Below, in pieces: positions 8,496 through 16,235 of a stretch of 64,000 nucleotides of DNA (positions are counted from its first letter, which is position 1; the number at the start of each line of letters is the position of its first letter). The notes beneath the pieces are model-generated. The model did not search any database. It worked only from the letters and a program-made list of their open reading frames with translations, and was not told the origin of the DNA. The position numbers and the translations under genes were made by a program. The stretch is from Alphaproteobacteria bacterium (GTDB lineage Bacteria > Pseudomonadota > Alphaproteobacteria > Micavibrionales > Micavibrionaceae), in the NCBI GenBank assembly GCA_021775915.1, contig JAJFGW010000007.1, positions 25,371 through 89,370 of the forward strand, written 5' to 3'.

Positions 8496-9050
8496 ATGTC
8501 TGTTTGGTATCACTACATTAGAGAAACGAACCTGAAGAAATGCCTGGAACATAAGGCTCTTTTCGGGCGTTCACCCTTTATCCGGCGGGAAGATACGGCC
8601 CCTACCCTGCCTCAGGAGGCTTGTAGAAAAGCCATATGGGGGTTTCGGGAAGACAATCCGAATATAATAGATAAGCTCCGCGAAGACATCGCCCATGGGG
8701 AACGCCTCTATTTACTGGAGATTGAAACACAGGCTTCCGATGAGATTTATGTCTGTGACACAAGCGTTTTTAAAAGCATCAGGGAAGAAAAATTTCCGGA
8801 CAACATTGAATGGGACTCTCTAAAAGGAAAAGAACTGCGCAGTGCCTACAACGAACAAAGCAAATTACTCTATGCTCAATACTGGGAAAGCCTTGTGCCT
8901 TTCTCTCAATATGTTTCGGGAAATTACGCAGAACCTGAAATTGTTTGCTTTAATGACATTCCCTTTGACCGCATCAAATGCATTCACAAAACTGACGAAT
9001 TCAAATCACCGCCTCCTAACCCTAAAATGTTTGAATTTCTTTTAAAGTAA
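8496..9050 (+). CDS. Hypothetical protein, 184 aa
   Basis: A soluble protein starting MSVWYHYIRETNLKKCLEHK. The pattern of an N-terminal YHY...E..LKKCLEH, a central LYLLEIE strand and a late EIVCFNDIPFDRIKCIH segment loosely recalls the ADP-ribosyltransferase-like DUF4433/DarT layout, but I cannot establish that. ATG 8496 was chosen over an upstream TTG at 8475 because AGAGG lies just before it and the candidate promoter covers the longer start. It lies in the leuC-leuD gap, 44 bases before an HD-GYP-type gene. Confidence 0.6.
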   Translation: MSVWYHYIRETNLKKCLEHKALFGRSPFIRREDTAPTLPQEACRKAIWGFREDNPNIIDKLREDIAHGERLYLLEIETQASDEIYVCDTSVFKSIREEKFPDNIEWDSLKGKELRSAYNEQSKLLYAQYWESLVPFSQYVSGNYAEPEIVCFNDIPFDRIKCIHKTDEFKSPPPNPKMFEFLLK

Positions 9051-9094
9051 AATCCAGCTTAACTTACAAGCCACATTATGCTTTGATAAGGGCC

Positions 9095-9790
9095 ATGAAT
9101 ACATGGCCAGACGATTTTGACCTGCAAGAGTCTCCTGAAACAGGGGAAAGGATCAGGCCGTTTATAGAAACGCAGATGGCGGCCTTAAAGGCCTTTGATA
9201 TAAAGCGCCGGGAATGGGTGCAGCAGAACCTGCCTCCCACGTACGAAATGACGTATTTCTTTCACGATCACGCTTACCGCGCCGCTGATGACATCAAGAA
9301 AACCGCGCTTCATATGGGGCTATCAGATATTACCGCCGAAAACCTGTATTGGGCAATGCTACCGCATGACATCGGGAAAAGTCTTCTACCGCTTCATATA
9401 TGGGACGTCATTGAAAAACCGGAAAATGCCATTAAAAAGCTGCGTCGCTCTCATACCGAACTCGGTGTTGGCATTGTTGGCGAAGTGCTCGGCGATATAG
9501 GACACCCCTTTATCGAATTGATGGCTGATATTATGCTGAACCACCACGAACAAATGGACGGCGAAGGCTTTTTAGGTAAGAAAGGCGATGAACTTTCCAC
9601 GCCGGTGCGACTGGCATGTATCATCGAGAGCTTTGATGGCTACAGCATCGCCCGCCCGCATTTCGGCGACCGCGATATTTCCGTTGCCAGCGTTTTAAAA
9701 CGCATGCGCGAAGAAAAAGGCGATAGCATTTATGACATGGAACTGTTTGAAGCCTTTGCGGATATGAAGATGGAAGAGGAAAAGAACTGA
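9095..9790 (+). CDS. HD-GYP-type phosphodiesterase-like protein
   Basis: 231 aa, a single domain with no sensor. HD-GYP proteins hydrolyse cyclic di-GMP at a metal centre. The order of ligand motifs is kept: His in [16 protein letters not shown] near residue 90, [17 protein letters not shown] near 150, and a DxFDA-like [11 protein letters not shown]. The GYP triad itself is replaced by GEGFLG, so it may be a divergent or altered-specificity member. ATG 9095 was chosen over an upstream in-frame TTG. Its stop overlaps the leuD ATG by one base, so translation of leuD is coupled to it. Confidence 0.75.
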   Translation: MNTWPDDFDLQESPETGERIRPFIETQMAALKAFDIKRREWVQQNLPPTYEMTYFFHDHAYRAADDIKKTALHMGLSDITAENLYWAMLPHDIGKSLLPLHIWDVIEKPENAIKKLRRSHTELGVGIVGEVLGDIGHPFIELMADIMLNHHEQMDGEGFLGKKGDELSTPVRLACIIESFDGYSIARPHFGDRDISVASVLKRMREEKGDSIYDMELFEAFADMKMEEEKN

Positions 9791-10374
9791 TGAACCCCTT
9801 TACAACACTAACCGCTATTGCCGCACCAATGCCGATGATCAATATCGACACCGATATGATTATTCCAAAGCAGTTTTTGCGCAGCATCAAACGTACGGGC
9901 TTTGGCGTGAATTTATTTAATGACATGCGCTATGATGAACAAGGCAACGAGAAACCTGATTTTGTGCTGAACCAGGAACCGTACAGAAAAGCGCAAATTA
10001 TTGTGGCCGGTGATAATTTTGGCTGCGGCTCCTCCCGCGAACATGCGCCGTGGGCGCTACTGGATTTTGGCGTACGCTGTGTTATCGCGCCGAGCTTTGC
10101 CGATATTTTTTACAATAACTGTTTCAAGAATGGCATTTTGCCGCTCGCCCTGCCGCAGGAACAAATTGACGCTTTAATGAAAGAAGCCGCCGCTGGGAAT
10201 GAAATAACCGTAGATCTGGAAAACCAAACCGTTTCAGCTTACTCTTTTAAGATTGATAAATTTCGCAAACATTGCCTGCTAAATGGGCTGGATGACATTG
10301 GTTTAACGCTGGAGAAACAATCACTTATCGCCGACTACGAAACCAAAAATAAACAGGAAAAACCATGGCTGTAA
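9790..10374 (+). CDS. leuD: 3-isopropylmalate dehydratase small subunit
   Basis: 194 aa. Partner of LeuC. Family blocks: [20 protein letters not shown] near the start, [17 protein letters not shown] (about 75-91) and [15 protein letters not shown]. The ATG overlaps the preceding stop (TGATG). The last four codons overlap leuB by ten bases. Confidence 0.97.
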   Translation: MNPFTTLTAIAAPMPMINIDTDMIIPKQFLRSIKRTGFGVNLFNDMRYDEQGNEKPDFVLNQEPYRKAQIIVAGDNFGCGSSREHAPWALLDFGVRCVIAPSFADIFYNNCFKNGILPLALPQEQIDALMKEAAAGNEITVDLENQTVSAYSFKIDKFRKHCLLNGLDDIGLTLEKQSLIADYETKNKQEKPWL

Positions 10375-11471
10375 AACATAAATTAATGATCCTTCCCGGT
10401 GACGGTATTGGCCCTGAAGTAACCGCAGAAGTTAAAAAGCTCACCGGCTGGCTGGAAAGTAACAGCGACATTTCATTTGAAATTGAAGAAGATGAAATCG
10501 GCGGCGCGGCGATTGATAAATACGGCGTGCCTCTATCTGATGAAACGCTGAAAAAATGCGCAGATATGGGCACGATCCTGATGGGTGCCGTCGGCGGCCC
10601 TAAATGGGACGATATTGATTATAATATTCGCCCCGAAGCGGGCTTGCTCAAACTACGCAAAGAGCTTGATCTATTCGCTAACTTGCGCCCGGCGATTGTC
10701 TTTGACGCCCTGATTGATGCCAGCACGTTAAAACCGGAAATCGTCAAAGGACTCGATATTCTTATTGTCCGCGAGCTGACCGGCGGGGTTTATTTCGGTG
10801 AGCCGCGCGGCATTGAAGATATAGGTAATGGCGAGCGGCGCGGGTTTAACACGCAGGTTTACACGACACCGGAAATTCGCCGTGTCGGCTGCGTTGCTTT
10901 TGAACTGGCCCGCAAGCGCGGCAATAAAATTCATTCTTGCGAAAAAGCCAACGTCATGGAATCCGGCAAGCTATGGCGCGAAGAAATCACAAAACTGCAT
11001 CAGGAACATTATTCCGATGTTGAGCTTATCCATATGTATGCCGATAACTGCGCCATGCAACTTTTGCGCAACCCCTCACAATTCGATGTCATTGTCACAG
11101 ACAATCTGTTCGGCGATATTTTGTCCGATGAAGCGGCGATGCTGACCGGCAGCCTTGGCATGCTTCCTTCGGCCTCTTTAGGGGGCGATGATAAAGGGTT
11201 ATATGAACCCGTTCACGGTTCCGCGCCGGACATCGCCGGGCAAGGAAAGGCCAACCCACTGGCAACAATCTTGAGTTTTGCCATGGCCCTGCGCTATTCT
11301 TTTGAGCGCAGCGATTTGGCAGACCGGGTAGAGCACGCCGCGCAGGACGTTTTAACGCAAGAGCTACGCACCGCAGACATTATGGCCGTGGGCTGCACGG
11401 AAATATCGACAAATGCCATGGGCGATGCCGTCATTGGCGCGCTCGATAAAGCCATAGCGGAGGCCGCATAA
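10365..11471 (+). CDS. leuB: 3-isopropylmalate dehydrogenase
   Basis: 368 aa. NAD-dependent oxidation and decarboxylation of 3-isopropylmalate, the third step of leucine synthesis. Visible family motifs: [10 protein letters not shown] near the start, the NLRPA segment, [11 protein letters not shown], and the C-terminal metal/NAD region with [20 protein letters not shown] and [12 protein letters not shown]. It starts inside the end of leuD and its stop overlaps the next gene by one base. Confidence 0.97.
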   Translation: MAVKHKLMILPGDGIGPEVTAEVKKLTGWLESNSDISFEIEEDEIGGAAIDKYGVPLSDETLKKCADMGTILMGAVGGPKWDDIDYNIRPEAGLLKLRKELDLFANLRPAIVFDALIDASTLKPEIVKGLDILIVRELTGGVYFGEPRGIEDIGNGERRGFNTQVYTTPEIRRVGCVAFELARKRGNKIHSCEKANVMESGKLWREEITKLHQEHYSDVELIHMYADNCAMQLLRNPSQFDVIVTDNLFGDILSDEAAMLTGSLGMLPSASLGGDDKGLYEPVHGSAPDIAGQGKANPLATILSFAMALRYSFERSDLADRVEHAAQDVLTQELRTADIMAVGCTEISTNAMGDAVIGALDKAIAEAA

Positions 11472-11791
11472 TGTTTAATATAGGGCACATACAAGAAATA
11501 CAGCTAAATGAAGGCTTTATGTGGGCCACTGTTTTATTCTCTCTGGCCCTGTTCGCACTCACTGCCTTCCTGACCGTAAAAACCTACAAAAAGAAGATCA
11601 GCGTCGGCACCGAGAGCATGATCGGAGATACCGGACATATTGTCGAATGGAAAAACAACAAAGGCCGCATTCGTGTTCAGGGCGAAATATGGCACGCCGT
11701 TTCTGATGAAAAACTCGATCTAAAAAAAGACGACAAAGTTCTTATTAGCGCCATTGAAGACCTGAATTTAAAAATCAAAATTATTGAATAA
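11471..11791 (+). CDS. NfeD-like membrane protein (short form)
   Basis: 106 aa: one membrane segment (about 16-36, MWATVLFSLALFALTAFL) followed by a C-terminal OB-fold typical of NfeD, with VGTESMIGDTGHIVEW and VQGEIWHAVSDEKLDLKKDD. Short NfeD proteins are usually encoded beside a stomatin/slipin and are thought to act with it in membrane organisation. Here the slipin gene follows after 13 bases. The one-base overlap with leuB (TAATG) puts the pair into the leucine transcript. Confidence 0.85.
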   Translation: MFNIGHIQEIQLNEGFMWATVLFSLALFALTAFLTVKTYKKKISVGTESMIGDTGHIVEWKNNKGRIRVQGEIWHAVSDEKLDLKKDDKVLISAIEDLNLKIKIIE

Positions 11792-11804
11792 AAGGAGAAA
11801 TTAA

Positions 11805-12563
11805 ATGGAATTTATAGCTGCTATTCTTGTATTTGTAATTGTTCTGCTGATTGCTTCATTCCGGATCGTCAAGGAATATGAGCGCGGCGTGATCTATACT
11901 TTCGGTAAGTATTCCGGCAGCCGCAACCCCGGTATTCAGCTTGTTATCCCGCTGGTCCAGCAAATGATGCTGGTCGATATACGGATACGCACCGAGGACA
12001 TCCCATCGCAAGATGTTATTTCCCGCGACAATGTCTCGGTCAAGGTCAATGCCGTGGTTTATTACCGCGTTGTCGAGCCTTCCTACGCCATTAACCGGGT
12101 TGAAAACTTTATCGTAGCCACGAGCCAGCTCGCGCAAACAACACTGCGCTCTGTCCTTGGCAAGCACGAGCTTGATGAAATGCTAACCGCACGCGATAAA
12201 CTGAATAATGACATACAGGACATTCTCGATAGCCAGACCGATGGCTGGGGCATTAAGGTCACCAATGTCGAGATCAAGCATATTGATATAGACCCAAGCA
12301 TGGTGCGCGCGATTGCCAAGCAAGCCGAGGCCGAGCGGATACGCCGCGCCAAGATCATCAATGCCGAAGGAGAATTTCAAGCTGCCGAGCAACTCGATGA
12401 AGCCGCTAAAATCCTCGCCAAGCGCCCGGAAACAATGCAACTTCGCTATCTCGGCACGCTAGGGGAGTTCACCAACGCCAAGAGCAGCACCATTGTCCTG
12501 CCTATGCCTCTGGATATGCTCAGCGGGGCGATCAAAGGGCTGAGTGGTAAAAAGGCAGCTTAA
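11805..12563 (+). CDS. Slipin (stomatin/prohibitin family, SPFH domain)
   Basis: 252 aa. An N-terminal hydrophobic anchor (about 2-20) is followed by an SPFH domain with RIVKEYERGVIYTFGKYSG, DIPSQDVISRDNVSVKVNAV and LRSVLGKHELDEMLTARDKL, then a helical region KQAEAERIRRAKIINAEGEF that drives oligomerisation. It has an AAAGGAG ribosome-binding site. Paired with the NfeD-like gene just before it. A strong hairpin terminator lies about 20 bases after the stop. Confidence 0.93.
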   Translation: MEFIAAILVFVIVLLIASFRIVKEYERGVIYTFGKYSGSRNPGIQLVIPLVQQMMLVDIRIRTEDIPSQDVISRDNVSVKVNAVVYYRVVEPSYAINRVENFIVATSQLAQTTLRSVLGKHELDEMLTARDKLNNDIQDILDSQTDGWGIKVTNVEIKHIDIDPSMVRAIAKQAEAERIRRAKIINAEGEFQAAEQLDEAAKILAKRPETMQLRYLGTLGEFTNAKSSTIVLPMPLDMLSGAIKGLSGKKAA

Positions 12564-12581
12564 CTTAAGGTGACACACGTA

Positions 12582-12608
12582 AAAAAGGCCCCTTACCGGG
12601 GCCTTTTT
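12582..12608. terminator. Bidirectional rho-independent terminator
   Basis: A perfect 11-base stem: AAAAAGGCCCC (12582-12592) and GGGGCCTTTTT (12598-12608) around a 5-base loop. The A-run and T-run at the two ends let it work on both strands, serving the convergent slipin gene (plus) and the pilin gene (minus). Confidence 0.93.
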
Positions 12609-12633
12609 CTTAAACTATAGAGAAAGAATTCTC

Positions 12634-13395
12634 TTATTGCTGAATACGGATAGCAAGTGAACAATCCTGACCGTCAGCCTGTTCGTTGTAAACGCCAACA
12701 GCCGTCGTTGCACTAGCGCAGTTCCCTACAGCAGTACCGCCACCAGCACCAATGGCGATTACAGTACCGCCATTCGGAGAACCATCATCCATTTTACGAT
12801 CGATCCGTGCCGCTTTTCCGGCAGACAATATGCCATTGGCTGCTCCTGCCGCCGTAACTGGGCCAGATCTCAGCACAAGATAGTGTCCAGACCGAGGGTT
12901 AATAGCTGTGGCCTGACCTGCGATAGCTCCAGTGGCCGTAAAACCAGCAACCAAACCACCGCCCACAGGCGCTGCCGGAAGGCTTTCACCAAAAACAACC
13001 GTGCCGGTGGCATTAACACCGTTAACCAAATCAGCCGCATTCAAGTGAATCCAAAAATTAAGTTCTTCACCAGCTTGAGCGGCATTATTAGGCAAACTCG
13101 CCAAACGGGAGTTACCGTTACCGTTCAAACATGGTGCGGCGGTACAGTTAGGCAACCTTATCAGCGCCGTTGCCATATCACCTGGGAAGGCCGCATACGT
13201 ATCACTGAACGTGGACGTAGCAGCATCAACACCCTTAAGCTGTGCCACTGTTGAGGCAATCTGCGCATTAGCGATCAGTTCCTGACCTTTCAGGACACCG
13301 CCAATTAGCAGGCCAATAATAATCATAACAACGGCCAATTCCACAAGCGTAAAACCCGCCTGCTTCTTTCTGGCCTTAGATTCAAGTCTATCCAT
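12634..13395 (-). CDS. Type IV prepilin (MshA/pseudopilin-like)
   Basis: 253 aa. A class III signal: basic leader MDRLESKARKKQAG, cleavage before Phe, then FTLVELAVVMIIIGLLIGGV with the key Glu at mature position 5. The C-terminal part is Gly/Ala/Asn-rich with two Cys pairs, and the last one lies near the end as in many pilins. The start at 13395 is preferred over 13410 because AAGGAG lies 6 bases before it. This is the only prepilin in the window and lies at the far end of the pilus block, next to a terminator; a major pilin is the likely role. Confidence 0.9.
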   Translation of the reverse strand: MDRLESKARKKQAGFTLVELAVVMIIIGLLIGGVLKGQELIANAQIASTVAQLKGVDAATSTFSDTYAAFPGDMATALIRLPNCTAAPCLNGNGNSRLASLPNNAAQAGEELNFWIHLNAADLVNGVNATGTVVFGESLPAAPVGGGLVAGFTATGAIAGQATAINPRSGHYLVLRSGPVTAAGAANGILSAGKAARIDRKMDDGSPNGGTVIAIGAGGGTAVGNCASATTAVGVYNEQADGQDCSLAIRIQQ

Positions 13396-13602
13396 CTCCG
13401 TCTCCTTCATTTTTTGTTAAACGCAATAATACTAAAAAGAACGCTGGAATCAGCAACCTTGATTATACACACAAGAAGACAGCCAAAACACTTTATATTT
13501 CCCAGCTTGCCGGGTTTTTTATAAATGAATCCTTAACGCCATGAAGTAAAAAACCTCATTTTATTTAACTGAGTGCTCAAAATAATAAATTGACTATACA
13601 AT

Positions 13603-14667
13603 TTACGTATTAATACTTCTGTACGCGCTTGGTGTCTGCCCTGTTAAATCACGAAAAACCCTATTAAATGAAGCGGTTGAGTTAAACCCTACATCTTCTG
13701 CGATTACTTTAATTGAGGCCTTCGTTTCTCTTAATAATCTTTTAGCGTCCTCAACCCGTCTTTCATTAAGAAGTTGAGGAAAACTCTTACCAAAATGGAT
13801 ATTTATTACTTTTGAAATCACAGTCTCCGGCGTTTTCAGCTCCCGCGCTAATTCCGCCCGCCCGTAAGCTTGCTCGTGATATATTTTCTCGTAATCCAGC
13901 AGCCGCTCAATTCGTTGTGCCAGAGCCAATTCATCGGCGCTCATATCTTCTTTTTGACCACGGGCGACAAGCGTTAAAGATTGCGGATATATCCGGAACA
14001 AGCTGGTTCCTGCCAAGTAGACCAGTCCCAACCCCAAGAACGTACGAATTAAGATCGCATCAGCCTGCGTTACTGTCGCAGAAAGACTCACGAGCATCAT
14101 GGTCAGGAAAAACAGGTTTACAAATATCAGGGTCAAAATAAGCCAATAGCGGTCTTTTCCCGTTTTTTCCTGATACAGCTCCTCAAGCATGCCTCTATGC
14201 CCCCAAATTGCCAGCATACTAATCGCGCCGGCAATCAGGCCTGTAATAATCAGCCAGTCATAAAGAACAGTGCAATTACCAGGAAAAATGCAACTGGCGT
14301 CCCCCAAAGACATAAAAACAGCCCCCCCATAAGCCAGAGGGGTCAGAAATAAGACCCAATAATTACCCAAATCCGGCGTCTGCTTGATCTGAGCGATCTG
14401 GATAATGAGAAGAACACTCAGCGGCGGACCTAAAAACCAGACAAACCACTGAAATATCCCGTAATAAACCGTGGAGTCTCCAATAAACTCCGCTGCAAAA
14501 TCAAAGAAGAACGCCAGCCCCAAAACCATAAAATAAGCAAATGGCAGCATAGCGCGCTTTATATCCCCCGCGCGAAACATCATATAGACCAGCACATACA
14601 CGCACTGGGCTACACCGATGAGAGAGAGAATCTCCGGAACTGAAAAACGTAATTGATCCAAGGGCAT
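13603..14667 (-). CDS. Membrane-bound AraC-family regulator
   Basis: 354 aa. The first ~225 residues contain about six or seven hydrophobic segments (for example PFAYFMVLGLAFFFDFAAEF, WLIITGLIAGAISMLAIWG, YWLILTLIFVNLFFLTMML). A C-terminal AraC-type DNA-binding domain follows (about 255-350): AELARELKTPETVISKVINI, RRVEDAKRLLRE, IKVIAEDVGFNSTASFNRVF, and the closing TGQTPSAYR. Such membrane-anchored AraC proteins probably sense an envelope or membrane signal. It lies between the pilin gene and the rest of the pilus block, on the same strand, so pilus control is plausible but unproven. Confidence 0.88.
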   Translation of the reverse strand: MPLDQLRFSVPEILSLIGVAQCVYVLVYMMFRAGDIKRAMLPFAYFMVLGLAFFFDFAAEFIGDSTVYYGIFQWFVWFLGPPLSVLLIIQIAQIKQTPDLGNYWVLFLTPLAYGGAVFMSLGDASCIFPGNCTVLYDWLIITGLIAGAISMLAIWGHRGMLEELYQEKTGKDRYWLILTLIFVNLFFLTMMLVSLSATVTQADAILIRTFLGLGLVYLAGTSLFRIYPQSLTLVARGQKEDMSADELALAQRIERLLDYEKIYHEQAYGRAELARELKTPETVISKVINIHFGKSFPQLLNERRVEDAKRLLRETKASIKVIAEDVGFNSTASFNRVFRDLTGQTPSAYRSINT

Positions 14668-14696
14668 ATTATACCTGAGTTAATTTGACTCTTATA

Positions 14697-15431
14697 CTAA
14701 GGTTGTTTTTGCGCAATACAAAGCGGATGTTGCGCCGCCTCCAGTTCATCCAGAGTTCTTTCACAAATGTAATGAACCATAAAATTCACTTCATTGGGGT
14801 GCAGCTCTGCGCTTGTCTCCTTCAGGATACTCATAATAATTCTATAAGATGTTTCCTTGTCCCCTTGCGCCGCAGCGATAAAAGCCGGCATTTGCCTTGT
14901 CCATGCCGGCATATCGGGGGCTTTCATATTCGCCAGCATGTAAGCCAGCCCCATCGCCTTGTCCAAGTCATGCTGACGAAAGCGGGACAAATAAACCGCC
15001 TGCGCGAGCCAGCGCCATTTTTCGTCATAAGAGCGTTGCCCCACCATTGCCAGATAATCTATGACCGGGTCGAGGTCTTTAGGCTCCTGCGTTCCTCCAA
15101 AATAATAAGCCGCCAGCAAAGGCATAAAATTCGAACGCCTGTCCAACGCATCCGTCAGAAAAAACCACTGCCCCAGCCTGTCATAATCATATTTATATAA
15201 AGGAGTGGTTTCTCCCCCGGTATCACCCATATTTTGAATCATAATCCCGCTCACCCTATAAGCAAGCTGCTGATCTCCTACAGCTAGAATAGTGGCCCCC
15301 TTCTCCGTTGGCACGGGCGGCACGTTGGCCCACGCTGCCTTTAAGCTACGGCTGTGAACCGAAAAACCGGCATGGATGATAAAAACAAAAACACAAAGGG
15401 AAAAAATGATAATTCTATGACTATGCGACAT
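14697..15431 (-). CDS. Exported helical (TPR-like) protein next to an ABC permease
   Basis: 244 aa. An N-terminal hydrophobic segment (about 6-24) is followed by an all-helical body with repeat-like motifs (LGQWFFLTDALDRRSNFMPL, KWRWLAQAVYLSRF, KAMGLAYMLANM), the look of TPR-type repeats. Its start overlaps the ABC permease stop by one base. The equivalent gene next to pilus-linked ABC transporters is poorly known; it may help the transporter or the secretin. No enzyme motifs seen. Confidence 0.7.
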   Translation of the reverse strand: MSHSHRIIIFSLCVFVFIIHAGFSVHSRSLKAAWANVPPVPTEKGATILAVGDQQLAYRVSGIMIQNMGDTGGETTPLYKYDYDRLGQWFFLTDALDRRSNFMPLLAAYYFGGTQEPKDLDPVIDYLAMVGQRSYDEKWRWLAQAVYLSRFRQHDLDKAMGLAYMLANMKAPDMPAWTRQMPAFIAAAQGDKETSYRIIMSILKETSAELHPNEVNFMVHYICERTLDELEAAQHPLCIAQKQP

Positions 15432-16192
15432 CAGAACTGTCTTTTTACAAGATCAACAAGCGCCGCCATAATAACCAGTGCGGAATAGGCAACACCCTGA
15501 AGCAATATAAAGCCATATCCAATTTGATCCGGCCCATAAACAAGCCATGTTGTCTGGGTCAGCAGGTCAAGGCGCGGTATAATTAGCGAGATGATATGCA
15601 TAACATTACCGAGAATGCCGGAGCCACTCATGGATACGCCAGCACTAATAATGCCCAGAATTTGCCCTATAATCCGTGCCAACATATAAAACGCAAAAAC
15701 GGCCAGAGAACCAGTGGCTGCGTTCGGTAAGACCATAGCAAAAAACAAAGCTACATTAACGACAATGATATATTCCACCAGCAGGCTAAACGCCCACAAT
15801 ATATGCCCCGCCCCCACAGACTGAGGCGCAATAGCAGTCACCGTCAAGAAAACAAACCCGGCAACAATGGCGGCCAGAATTGCAAACGCGGCGGAATGGG
15901 ATAATAAAAAACTAATACGGCTGACAGGGCGCGTTAGTAATATTTCCACATCCTTTGAGTCAAAGGCCCGCCTCAAATAAAATACAACGAACAAAACAAG
16001 CCCGACAACCCCGGCAAACCGTAAGCCACTGGCCGCAAAAACAATGGCGAATTGATCTGATTCCGTAACCGCAGCAGAGCCAAGAAAAATGGCCATACTC
16101 GCGCCAACAACCATTAAAAGGAAAAATGAAAGGATAAGGCGATCACGAACAGCCGCCGTTAAAACATATTTTACAAGTGGCCATGAAAGCAT
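15431..16192 (-). CDS. ABC-2 type transporter permease
   Basis: 253 aa with about six membrane segments. After the first helix and an exported loop comes the typical ABC-2/NosY-type cytoplasmic motif RRAFDSKDVEILLTRPVSR. No ATPase is adjacent; the matching ATPase is most likely the one at 23.3-24.1 kb in the same block. Substrate unknown. The genes around it are all for pilus assembly. Confidence 0.85.
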   Translation of the reverse strand: MLSWPLVKYVLTAAVRDRLILSFFLLMVVGASMAIFLGSAAVTESDQFAIVFAASGLRFAGVVGLVLFVVFYLRRAFDSKDVEILLTRPVSRISFLLSHSAAFAILAAIVAGFVFLTVTAIAPQSVGAGHILWAFSLLVEYIIVVNVALFFAMVLPNAATGSLAVFAFYMLARIIGQILGIISAGVSMSGSGILGNVMHIISLIIPRLDLLTQTTWLVYGPDQIGYGFILLQGVAYSALVIMAALVDLVKRQF

Positions 16193-16235
16193 GAATTCGA
16201 ATTCAATCTGAGTTACTCAAACCTTACGGTTCATA

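Noticed and set aside
13490..13525. GC-rich segment followed by TTTTTT as a plus-strand terminator
   Set aside because: The stem is imperfect and too short, and no plus-strand gene ends there.
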